Below the pieces are notes generated by a model. That model saw only the letters and a list, made by a program, of their open reading frames with translations. It was not told where the DNA came from and ran no database searches. From Musicola paradisiaca NCPPB 2511 (GTDB taxonomy: Bacteria; Pseudomonadota; Gammaproteobacteria; Enterobacterales; Enterobacteriaceae), in assembly GCF_000400505.1 (NCBI RefSeq), contig NZ_CM001857.1, forward strand, positions 4,088,374-4,152,373: a stretch of 64,000 bases of DNA. Direction: 5' to 3'. A program made the position numbers and the translations under genes. Position 1 is the first letter of the stretch, and each line of letters opens with the position of its first letter. Below, piece after piece: positions 56,892 to 64,000 of the stretch.

Positions 56892-58262
56892 ATGGATATT
56901 CATGCCACCGCGACGACTCTGCTTCCCTTGCTGGGCGGAAGAGAGAACATTGCCAGCGCCGCACATTGCGCCACCCGTTTACGTCTGGTGTTGAAAGACG
57001 ATGCGATGGCGGACAAAGCCGCTATTGAAAACGTCGAGGGCGTCAAAGGGTGCTTCCAGAATGCGGGCCAAATGCAGATTATTTTTGGTTCGGGCCTGGT
57101 GAACAAAGTCTACGCCGAGTTTATCAACGTCGCCGGTATCAGCGAGGCCAGCACCGCGGAAACCGCTACGCTGGCGGCGCAGAAGCTCAATCCGCTACAA
57201 CGGCTGGCCCGCCTGCTCTCCAATATTTTCGTGCCCATCATCCCCGCCATCGTGGCTTCCGGCCTGTTAATGGGGCTGTTGGGGATGATCAAAACCTACG
57301 GCTGGGTGGATGCCGGCAGCGCACTGTTCGTGATGCTGGATATGTTCAGCTCGGCGGCATTCATCATCCTGCCAATCCTGATAGGCTTTACCGCCGCACG
57401 CGAGTTTGGCGGCAACCCCTATCTGGGCGCCACGTTGGGCGGCATCCTGACTCACCCGGCGCTGACGAACGCCTGGGGCGTGGCCGGCGGTTTCAAGACC
57501 ATGAGCCTGTTCGGGCTGGATGTCGCCATGATTGGCTATCAGGGTACGGTTTTCCCAGTGCTGCTGGCCGTCTGGTTTATGAGTTTGGTGGAAAAACGGC
57601 TGCGCCGGGTGGTACCGAACGCGCTGGATATTATCGTGACGCCATTCCTGACCGTGATTATTTCAGGCTTCGTGGCCATGCTGGTGATCGGCCCGGCGGG
57701 ACGTATGCTGGGCGACGGTATTTCTCTCGTACTCAACACCCTGATTACCCATGCCGGATGGCTGGCAGGCCTGTTGTTTGGCGGTCTTTACTCGGCAATC
57801 GTCATTACCGGCGTACACCACAGTTTCCATGCCATTGAGGCCGGGCTGCTGGGCAATCCGTCGATTGGCGTCAACTTCCTGCTCCCCATCTGGGCCATGG
57901 CCAACGTCGCCCAGGGCGGCGCCTGTCTGGCGGTCTACTTCAAAACCCGAGATGCCAAAATCCGAGCCATTGCCGTACCGTCCGCGCTCTCTTGCCTGCT
58001 CGGCATTACCGAAGCGGCGATTTTCGGGATCAACCTGCGTTTCATCAAACCGTTTCTGGCGGCGCTGGCGGGCGGTGCGCTGGGCGGCGCCTGGGTGGTC
58101 GCCAACCACGTCAATATGACGGCAGTTGGGCTGACCGGCATTCCAGGGCTGGCAATCGTACAGGCAGGTTCTATCCTGAACTATCTGATCGGCATGCTGA
58201 TCGCGTTCGGCGCCGCATTCGTCCTGTCGTTCCTGCTGAAATACAAAACGGACAACGCATAA
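56892..58262 (+). CDS. scrA: PTS sucrose-specific EIIBC permease
   Basis: This 456-residue EIIB-EIIC fusion imports sucrose as sucrose-6-phosphate. The phosphorylated Cys26 is in ASAAHCATRLRLVL. The EIIC domain has FVPIIPAIVASGLLMGLLGM, GFTAAREFGGNPYLGATLGG, ITGVHHSFHAIEAGLL and GITEAAIFGINLRFIKPF. No EIIA domain is present, so EIIA-Glc would supply phosphate. GAGGAA-like sequence precedes the start. The scrB start overlaps the stop codon (TAATG). Confidence 0.96.
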   Translation: MDIHATATTLLPLLGGRENIASAAHCATRLRLVLKDDAMADKAAIENVEGVKGCFQNAGQMQIIFGSGLVNKVYAEFINVAGISEASTAETATLAAQKLNPLQRLARLLSNIFVPIIPAIVASGLLMGLLGMIKTYGWVDAGSALFVMLDMFSSAAFIILPILIGFTAAREFGGNPYLGATLGGILTHPALTNAWGVAGGFKTMSLFGLDVAMIGYQGTVFPVLLAVWFMSLVEKRLRRVVPNALDIIVTPFLTVIISGFVAMLVIGPAGRMLGDGISLVLNTLITHAGWLAGLLFGGLYSAIVITGVHHSFHAIEAGLLGNPSIGVNFLLPIWAMANVAQGGACLAVYFKTRDAKIRAIAVPSALSCLLGITEAAIFGINLRFIKPFLAALAGGALGGAWVVANHVNMTAVGLTGIPGLAIVQAGSILNYLIGMLIAFGAAFVLSFLLKYKTDNA

Positions 58263-59674
58263 TGAAGGAAATCCACCTGTTAAAACGGATGGCGCAAACC
58301 CTGATGTCGGGGCAGTCCCGTCAGACTTACGATCCCTGGCGTCCCCAATGGCACCTGTCACCACTGGTGGGCCTGATGAACGACCCCAACGGTTTCATCC
58401 AGCATAACGGGCGCTACCATCTGTTTTATCAGTGGAATCCTTTGGCCTGCGCCCACGGCGCCAAATGTTGGGGCCACTGGAGCTCCGCCGACCTGGTGCA
58501 CTGGCGCCACGAACCTGTGGCGCTGTTGCCAGTAGAACGCTATGAAAGCCATGGCTGTTATTCCGGTTCCGCCGTGGCGGATAACGGCGTACTGACGCTG
58601 ATTTATACCGGTAACGTCAAGTACGACGACGGCTCACGTACCGCGTACCAGTGCCTCGCGACGGAAAATGCCGACGGCGAGTTCGACAAACTTGGCCCGG
58701 TGTTGACGCTGCCGGAAGGCTATACCGGCCATGTCCGCGACCCGAAAGTCTGGCGATATCAAGATTGCTGGTATATGGTGCTGGGCGCGCAGGATGCGAC
58801 GTTACAGGGCAAAATTCTGCTGTATCGTTCCGACAATTTGCGCCAGTGGCAATTGCTGGGTGAAATCGCCGGTTCGCGGCTGAATGGCCTGGGCGATTTC
58901 GGCTACATGTGGGAGTGCCCGGATCTGTTCCCGCTCGACGGGTGGGACGTCCTGATCTGTTGTCCACAGGGGCTGGCGGCGGAGGACGAACGCTATCTGA
59001 ATACCTACCAGTCCGGCTATTTCGTCGGCCATCTGGAGGGCGAACAAGGGCGCTTCACCCATCAAGCATTCAATGAGTTGGATCATGGCTTCGAGTTTTA
59101 TGCGCCGCAAACGACATTGAGCGATGATGGGCGCCGATTGCTGTTCGGTTGGATGGGCGTGCCGGATCAGAACGAATTTCAACAACCGACGATCGCACAC
59201 GGTTGGATCCATACCATGACCTGTCCGCGCGAACTGACGCTGCGCGACGGTCGGCTTTACCAATTGCCGGCCCGCGAATTGCAACGATTGCGCCTGCGCG
59301 AATACCAGTGGCAGGGGACGGCGAGTTATGCGCCTGCGCTCCCTGCAGGCAGTGCGGAGCTATCGCTCGATATCCAGGGCGAATTCCAGGCGCATTTCGC
59401 CGACCAGATGACATTGAACTGGGATGGCGAACGCCTCTCACTCAGCCGCCGTCATCGGCTGACGGGCGAACCGGAGCACCGTTACTGGCGCGGCACAACG
59501 CTCTACCACTTGCAGATCCTGTGCGATCGCTCCAGCGTGGAAATCTTTATCAATCACGGTCAGGCCGTTATGTCGTCGCGTTATTTCCCCGACGGCGACG
59601 CCACGATCCGCTTCCAGGGGTCGGGCAGTATCCTGCTCCGGCACTGGTTGTTGTCCCCATGCGTGATAGAATGA
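58262..59674 (+). CDS. scrB: Sucrose-6-phosphate hydrolase (invertase)
   Basis: This 470-residue GH32 enzyme splits sucrose-6-phosphate into glucose-6-phosphate and fructose. The nucleophile Asp is in LVGLMNDPNGFIQ. The RDP motif is in GHVRDPKVWRY and the acid/base Glu in MWECPDLFPLD. The C-terminal beta-sandwich follows. It starts at the ATG overlapping the scrA stop. A longer frame upstream is antisense to nothing relevant and not conserved. scrR follows after 31 bp, so regulator and enzymes are in one array. Confidence 0.96.
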   Translation: MKEIHLLKRMAQTLMSGQSRQTYDPWRPQWHLSPLVGLMNDPNGFIQHNGRYHLFYQWNPLACAHGAKCWGHWSSADLVHWRHEPVALLPVERYESHGCYSGSAVADNGVLTLIYTGNVKYDDGSRTAYQCLATENADGEFDKLGPVLTLPEGYTGHVRDPKVWRYQDCWYMVLGAQDATLQGKILLYRSDNLRQWQLLGEIAGSRLNGLGDFGYMWECPDLFPLDGWDVLICCPQGLAAEDERYLNTYQSGYFVGHLEGEQGRFTHQAFNELDHGFEFYAPQTTLSDDGRRLLFGWMGVPDQNEFQQPTIAHGWIHTMTCPRELTLRDGRLYQLPARELQRLRLREYQWQGTASYAPALPAGSAELSLDIQGEFQAHFADQMTLNWDGERLSLSRRHRLTGEPEHRYWRGTTLYHLQILCDRSSVEIFINHGQAVMSSRYFPDGDATIRFQGSGSILLRHWLLSPCVIE

Positions 59675-59705
59675 CGGCCTTCTTTAGGCAGCGAAAGATC
59701 AAGCG

Positions 59706-60725
59706 GTGAAACAGACCAAACGCATCACTATCAGCGATATCGCCAGGCTGGCGGGCGTTTCCAAATCCACGGCCAGTCTGGTGCTGAATGGCCGTAGTAA
59801 AGAGTTTCGTGTGTCGGACGACACCCGCGACCGGGTGCTCGCTCTTGCCCAGCAGCAGCGTTATCAACCCAGCATTCATGCGCGTTCCCTGCGCTCCCGC
59901 CGTAGTAATACGCTGGGGTTGGTGGTGCCGGAAATGACCAACTACGGTTTTGCCGTCATTTCCCGCGAGTTGGAATGTCTGTGCCGCGAGGCGGGCATCC
60001 AGTTGCTGATCGCCTGTACCGATGAAAACGCCAGTCAGGAAATGATGGCCGTCAACAGTTTGATACAGCGCCAGGTCGATGGGTTGATTGTCGCCTCCAG
60101 CATGCTCAGTGATGCGGAATACCAGAAGATCAATCAACAGTTGCCGGTGGTGCAGTTCGACCGGGTGATCGGCGATTCCGACCTCCCCCTGGTGATCACC
60201 GAATCGGTGGAGTCCACCGCTACGCTGGTGGAAAGAATCGCGCGTCGTCATAGCGACGAGTTTTATTTCATCGGCGGGCAGGCGCGCATATCCCCAACAC
60301 GCGACCGACTGGCCGGTTTTCAGCTTGGGCTGGAGCGCGCCGGCGTCGAATGTCGCACGGAATGGGTTATTCACGGCAGCTATCATCCCAGCGCCGGTTA
60401 CGAGATGTTCGCCCAGCTCTGCGCCCAACTGGGCCGGCCGCCTAAAGCGTTATTCACCGCCGCCTGCGGTTTGCTGGAAGGCGTGCTGCGCTACCTCAAT
60501 CAGCACGATCTACTGAACAGCAACCTGCATCTATGCAGTTTTGACGATCACTATTTGTTCGACTGCCTGCCGCTGAAGATCGACACCATCGCGCAGGACT
60601 GCGAAACGCTGGCGCGCAACAGTTTCGACATGATCACCGCACTGGTTGACGAGCGTCCTTTGCCTGATAGCCGCATTTACGTCCCTACCCGCATCCACTG
60701 GCGGCACCCCGACTCACTAGCTTAA
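59706..60725 (+). CDS. scrR: LacI-family sucrose operon repressor
   Basis: This 339-residue protein has an N-terminal LacI helix-turn-helix ([23 protein letters not shown]) with a hinge, then a periplasmic-binding-protein-like effector domain ([39 protein letters not shown]). Fructose or fructose-1-phosphate is the likely inducer by analogy with enteric ScrR. The start is a GTG at 59706 following AAAGATCAAGCG. Operator-like sites lie upstream of scrK and scrY. It ends against the exbD terminator. Confidence 0.94.
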   Translation: MKQTKRITISDIARLAGVSKSTASLVLNGRSKEFRVSDDTRDRVLALAQQQRYQPSIHARSLRSRRSNTLGLVVPEMTNYGFAVISRELECLCREAGIQLLIACTDENASQEMMAVNSLIQRQVDGLIVASSMLSDAEYQKINQQLPVVQFDRVIGDSDLPLVITESVESTATLVERIARRHSDEFYFIGGQARISPTRDRLAGFQLGLERAGVECRTEWVIHGSYHPSAGYEMFAQLCAQLGRPPKALFTAACGLLEGVLRYLNQHDLLNSNLHLCSFDDHYLFDCLPLKIDTIAQDCETLARNSFDMITALVDERPLPDSRIYVPTRIHWRHPDSLA

Positions 60726-60738
60726 CCTGCAGGCGAAA

Positions 60739-60762
60739 AAAAAGCGCGTTACCGCGCTTTTT
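60739..60762. terminator. Bidirectional terminator between scrR and exbD
   Basis: The 10-bp stem aaaaagcgcg (60739-60748) / cgcgcttttt (60753-60762) has the loop ttac. The loop contains the exbD stop codon, so the exbD coding end lies inside the hairpin. A and T runs on both sides allow termination from either direction. Confidence 0.85.
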
Positions 60763-61168
60763 CCGCCCCCATCAGGCCGACTTTGAGATACCCCGCATCA
60801 CGCAGTGAATCCATCACCCTCATTAGGGTTTCGTAATCGACGCTCTTATCAGCTTGAAAGAAAATCGTGGTTTCCTTGTTCCCCTGAGTTTTGGCTTCCA
60901 ATGCCTGCGCCAATGCGGTTTCCGCCACCGGCTCCTCGCCCAGATACAGCTGCCGATCCGCTTTCACTGTCAGATATACCGGCTTGTCCGGCCGCGGCTG
61001 GGGTTTAGCGGTGGAGGCAGGCAGATTGACGCGGACATCTACCGTCGCCAGCGGCGCGGCCACCATAAAGATGATCAGCAACACCAGCATGACGTCGATA
61101 AACGGCGTCACGTTAATATCGTGCATTTCGCCGTTTTCGCTCTGCCCGTCATTGAGATGCATGGCCAT
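60749..61168 (-). CDS. exbD: TonB-system energy transducer ExbD
   Basis: This 139-residue inner-membrane protein has one transmembrane helix (INVTPFIDVMLVLLIIFMVAAPL) with the essential Asp in FIDVML. A periplasmic domain follows (VYLTVKADRQLYLGEE, ETLMRVMDSLRDAGYLKVGLM). With ExbB and TonB it transfers proton-motive force to outer-membrane receptors for siderophores. It follows exbB by 3 nt. Confidence 0.97.
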   Translation of the reverse strand: MAMHLNDGQSENGEMHDINVTPFIDVMLVLLIIFMVAAPLATVDVRVNLPASTAKPQPRPDKPVYLTVKADRQLYLGEEPVAETALAQALEAKTQGNKETTIFFQADKSVDYETLMRVMDSLRDAGYLKVGLMGAEKAR

Positions 61169-61171
61169 GAC

Positions 61172-62086
61172 TCAACCTACCCGCAGTTTTTGCGCCGCTG
61201 AAGCCATCTGGCTCCCCACGCTGGCAGCGATATCGAGATCGCGGCTTTGCAGTAACAATACCTGTGCCGCCACATCGCCGACGATCGCCTTGTAGCTGGT
61301 AGTCCAGCGGGCGAAAATGTTGTAGATCACCACGGCAGGGATTGCCGCTATCAACCCGATAGCCGTCGCCAGCAATGCTTCGGCGATACCGGGAGCCACT
61401 ACCGCCAGATTGGTGGTTTGGGTATGTGCGATACCGATGAAGCTGTTCATGATGCCCCAGACGGTTCCGAACAGGCCGATGAACGGCGCGATGGCCCCTA
61501 CCGTCGCCAGATAACCGGTACCGCGGCCCATCTGGCGCCCCGTCGCCGCAACGCGACGCTCAAAGCGAAACGCCGTGCGCTCTTTAATACCGTTGTTGTC
61601 ATCCGAACGAGCGGACAGCATCTGTTCGTTACGCGCATCGTCCAGCAGTTGCAACGCGACGCTGCCGGGCTTGAAGACGGCGGCGATATCTGCAGCGTCG
61701 TCCAGCGTACTGGCATCTTCCAGCGCCAGATGTTCACGGCGAATACGGTTTTTGGCGCTCATCAGGCTGGCGCTTTTACTCAGGAAAATCGCCCAGGTAA
61801 TCACCGAGGCCACCACCAGACCGATCATCACCGTTTTTACTACCACGTCGGCATGCTGGTACATGCCCATCACGGAGAGATCCATTCTCATCAGGTTGTT
61901 TTCACCCGCGCCTGGCACACTTACGCCGTTGACTGCCAGCGGCGCCGGCGCCGCGATCACCGCGCCGCTCACGCCAGAAAACAGTACCAACGTCAGCAGG
62001 CGGTGAATCCATACCTGGAATACAAGACGGGCGCTCCGTAATACAGATAACGCCCGCCGGTTACTATTATTGTCAGCCGTATACAC
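61172..62086 (-). CDS. exbB: TonB-system proton channel ExbB (N-terminally extended)
   Basis: This protein of about 304 residues has an N-terminal signal-like segment (IHRLLTLVLFSGVSGAVIAAP), then the three-helix ExbB core of the MotA/TolQ/ExbB family: VVKTVMIGLVVASVITWAIFL, ATVGAIAPFIGLFGTVWGIMNSF and EALLATAIGLIAAIPAVVIYN. E. coli ExbB has 244 residues and no such leader, but long forms are common in other Proteobacteria. I set the start at the GTG at 62086, 5 nt behind GGAGGT. The ORF itself runs back through the Fur-like site to 62197, which argues against the earlier ATG codons. Confidence 0.88.
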   Translation of the reverse strand: MYTADNNSNRRALSVLRSARLVFQVWIHRLLTLVLFSGVSGAVIAAPAPLAVNGVSVPGAGENNLMRMDLSVMGMYQHADVVVKTVMIGLVVASVITWAIFLSKSASLMSAKNRIRREHLALEDASTLDDAADIAAVFKPGSVALQLLDDARNEQMLSARSDDNNGIKERTAFRFERRVAATGRQMGRGTGYLATVGAIAPFIGLFGTVWGIMNSFIGIAHTQTTNLAVVAPGIAEALLATAIGLIAAIPAVVIYNIFARWTTSYKAIVGDVAAQVLLLQSRDLDIAASVGSQMASAAQKLRVG

Positions 62087-62157
62087 GCTGTACCTCCACC
62101 AATCATCCAAACTCATGCCATATTCGGATGAAAATGATACCAAACCTGGGATTAATT

Positions 62158-62176
62158 GATAGTCGTTCTCATTATT
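62158..62176 (-). promoter_or_regulatory. Fur box upstream of exbB
   Basis: On the minus strand aataatgagaacgactatc matches the 19-bp Fur consensus at 14 of 19 positions. It lies about 70 bp upstream of the proposed exbB start, so iron limitation should induce exbBD. Confidence 0.65.
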
Positions 62177-62353
62177 ATTTGCGCATTTAAACCGCACGCT
62201 TAATAAGGTCTTGTGCTAAATCCCGCGGCAAACGCACCGACCGCGCAAACATTGTCCCCCTGTCCCATCAGTCGTGATAACGTAAGAGATTCCCACGTCG
62301 TACCGATTTCTCCGCGTAAGTCGCCAGGATCGCTAGCAGCAGGTAAATGCCGA

Positions 62354-63547
62354 ATGACAAGTAAAAATATCGCCACCCGACTGGTGGCCGCCGGACGCAG
62401 TAAAAGAGTTACCCAGGGCGCCGTCAACCCGGTAATTCAACGGGCGTCTTCTCTGGTTTTCGATACCGTTCAGGACAAAAAGAACGCCGCCATCAACCGA
62501 ACCAAAGGTGCGCTGTTTTACGGCCGTCGCGGTACGTTGACCCATTTTGCGCTGCAGGATGCCATGTCTGAACTGGAAGGCGGCGCAGGATGTGCACTCT
62601 ACCCATGCGGTGCCGCCGCTATCGCCAACGCGATCCAGGCGTTTGTCTCCGCCGGCGACCATCTGCTGGTCACAGGCTCCGCTTATGAACCTACTCAGGA
62701 TTTTTGTAACAAAGTGCTGGCGAAAATGAACATCGCCACCACGTTTTTTGACCCGATGATCGGCGGCGATATCGCCAGCCTGATCCAGCCCAACACACGG
62801 GTGGTTTTTCTGGAATCCCCCGGTTCCATCACCATGGAAGTACAGGATGTCCCGGCGATCGTCGCCGCGGTACGCCGCGTCAATCCGGATATCGTCATCA
62901 TGATCGACAATACCTGGGCTGCGGGTGTCTTGTTCCGCCCGCTTGAGCTGGGCGTGGATATTTCCATCCAGTCAGGCACCAAGTATATCGTCGGCCATTC
63001 CGACGCCATGATCGGCACCGCGGTGGCCAATGCCCGCTGCTGGGATCAGCTCCGGGAGCAGTCCTATCTGATGGGGCAGATGGCGGATGCGGACAGCGCC
63101 TATCTGGCCAGCCGTGGCCTGCGTACTCTGGGCGTGCGTCTGCAACAGCATCAGGAAAACAGCCTGCGCGTTGCCCGCTGGCTGGCGGAGCGCCCGGAAG
63201 TGGCGGTGGTCAATCACCCAGCGCTGCCCGGCTGCAAGGGCCACGAATTTTTCGTCCGCGATTTCAGCGGCTGTAACGGCCTGTTTTCTTTCGTACTTAA
63301 AGAGAAACTCAGTCGGGAACAATTGGCCCACTATTTGGATCATTTCAGCCACTTCAGTATGGCCTACTCCTGGGGAGGGTTTGAATCGCTGATCCTGGCT
63401 AATCAACCGGAAGAACTGGCGTCGCTCCGCCCGGCCGGCGGCGTGGATTTCAGCGGGACGCTCATCCGGCTGCATATCGGTCTGGAAGATGTCGGCGATC
63501 TGATTGAAGATCTGGCTGCCGGATTCGGGAGAATTCAGGAAATGTGA
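62354..63547 (+). CDS. metC: Cystathionine beta-lyase
   Basis: This 397-residue PLP enzyme of the Cys/Met metabolism family converts cystathionine to homocysteine in methionine synthesis. Motifs are [66 protein letters not shown] (Lys of the PLP site in SGTKY), and GGFESLIL near the end. The start is the ATG at 62354 ([15 protein letters not shown]). The frame runs upstream without conservation. Divergent from exbB, as in E. coli. Confidence 0.96.
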   Translation: MTSKNIATRLVAAGRSKRVTQGAVNPVIQRASSLVFDTVQDKKNAAINRTKGALFYGRRGTLTHFALQDAMSELEGGAGCALYPCGAAAIANAIQAFVSAGDHLLVTGSAYEPTQDFCNKVLAKMNIATTFFDPMIGGDIASLIQPNTRVVFLESPGSITMEVQDVPAIVAAVRRVNPDIVIMIDNTWAAGVLFRPLELGVDISIQSGTKYIVGHSDAMIGTAVANARCWDQLREQSYLMGQMADADSAYLASRGLRTLGVRLQQHQENSLRVARWLAERPEVAVVNHPALPGCKGHEFFVRDFSGCNGLFSFVLKEKLSREQLAHYLDHFSHFSMAYSWGGFESLILANQPEELASLRPAGGVDFSGTLIRLHIGLEDVGDLIEDLAAGFGRIQEM

Positions 63548-63735
63548 TAGCCCTATCTCTTCCTTCCCCTGGAAGCTGCTGCGGGCATAAAGGTAATACG
63601 TGTATGATGAAACGTAACAATGATGACTATAAATTTACCTTTTTTCCCCTATTCTTTTGATCCTGCGTTGTTAAGACGTGAGAAGCGAAGACATCGCAGC
63701 TTCGGGGGTCACAGCAAAACCAGACAGGAAGCACT

Positions 63736-64000
63736 ATGAGTGTTGTTCATGAAATTATTCAGGCACTGTGGCGACAGGATTTCAGTGCCTTGACCAATCC
63801 CCATGTGGTGTGGGTGATTTACGGCGTTCTTTTTACCACCCTGTTTCTGGAGAATGGCCTGCTGCCCGCATCTTTCCTGCCGGGCGATAGCCTGCTGTTA
63901 TTGACCGGCGCCATGATAGCCAAGGGCGTGATGCATTTTATGCCCACGGTATTGCTGCTGACGCTGGCGGCCAGCCTCGGTTGCTGGCTGAGCTATCTGC
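63736..64000 (+). CDS. yghB: DedA-family membrane protein, partial (runs off the window)
   Basis: The first 88 codons are visible: [26 protein letters not shown], then [28 protein letters not shown] and [17 protein letters not shown], which closely matches E. coli YghB. These are DedA-family inner-membrane proteins needed for envelope homeostasis and proton-motive-force-dependent cell division. AGGAAG stands before the ATG at 63736. Its position downstream of metC is conserved in E. coli. Confidence 0.93.
   Translation, partial: MSVVHEIIQALWRQDFSALTNPHVVWVIYGVLFTTLFLENGLLPASFLPGDSLLLLTGAMIAKGVMHFMPTVLLLTLAASLGCWLSYL

Noticed and set aside
62213-62353. MetJ box upstream of metC
   Set aside because: I searched for repeats of AGACGTCT and found no convincing tandem match.

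Overview
The window reads as a chromosome segment of a soft-rot enterobacterium, most likely Dickeya (Pectobacteriaceae). Gene content and order (lptG-lptF / pepA-holC-valS, rraB-argF, pyrL-pyrB-pyrI-ridA, nrdD-nrdG, exbD-exbB / metC-yghB) are those of Enterobacterales. Proteins such as ValS, LptFG, PyrB and NrdD are close to their E. coli counterparts as I recall them. The scrKYAB-scrR sucrose regulon, a beta-glucoside PTS with its phospho-beta-glucosidase, and a complete type I-E CRISPR-Cas locus are typical accessory traits of this group. The assignment rests on recognition, not on a database search.

Region 1, 1-9635: an integrated P4-like satellite or genomic island ending at the 3' end of tRNA-Leu(CAA) (leuX). 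It has a P4-type integrase next to the tRNA and an AT-rich two-gene cargo (AAA ATPase plus DUF4276/Toprim-like protein) that looks like a defence module. A long hairpin-rich non-coding stretch follows, then a compact leftward operon (recombinase-like protein, AlpA, Icd/Ash-like protein, P4-type primase-helicase), a Ner-like regulator, a decayed XRE regulator and an IS630 transposase end. The far end of the island is outside the window.

Region 2, 9636-24170: core genes for LPS export (lptFG), aminopeptidase A, DNA polymerase III chi, valyl-tRNA synthetase, a chemoreceptor, an exported alpha/beta hydrolase, an XRE-cupin regulator with a GNAT enzyme, a second GNAT enzyme, rraB and argF with tandem ARG boxes.

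Region 3, 24285-31002: a beta-glucoside PTS/GH1 operon with AscG-like operators but no adjacent repressor, a YhcH-family protein, the pyrimidine operon with its attenuator, ridA, and an antitoxin next to the stump of its toxin.

Region 4, 31362-41765: the four-gene ATP-grasp / alpha-E / transglutaminase / Anbu proteasome-like operon, an orphan AT-rich sulfotransferase, an NCS2 purine permease, anaerobic ribonucleotide reductase nrdDG behind NrdR and FNR-like sites, and a YhbP-family protein overlapping nrdG on the opposite strand.

Region 5, 42285-53366: an orphan methyltransferase, a CRISPR array of 14 identical 29-nt repeats and 13 spacers of 32 nt, and cas2, cas1, cas6e, cas5e, cas7e, cse2, cas8e and cas3, all leftward. 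A hairpin-rich gap of 0.6 kb separates cas8e from cas3.

Region 6, 53525-64000: a YPAL-like palindromic repeat, the sucrose regulon (kinase, porin, PTS permease, invertase, repressor), exbBD behind a Fur-box-like site, metC, and the start of yghB.
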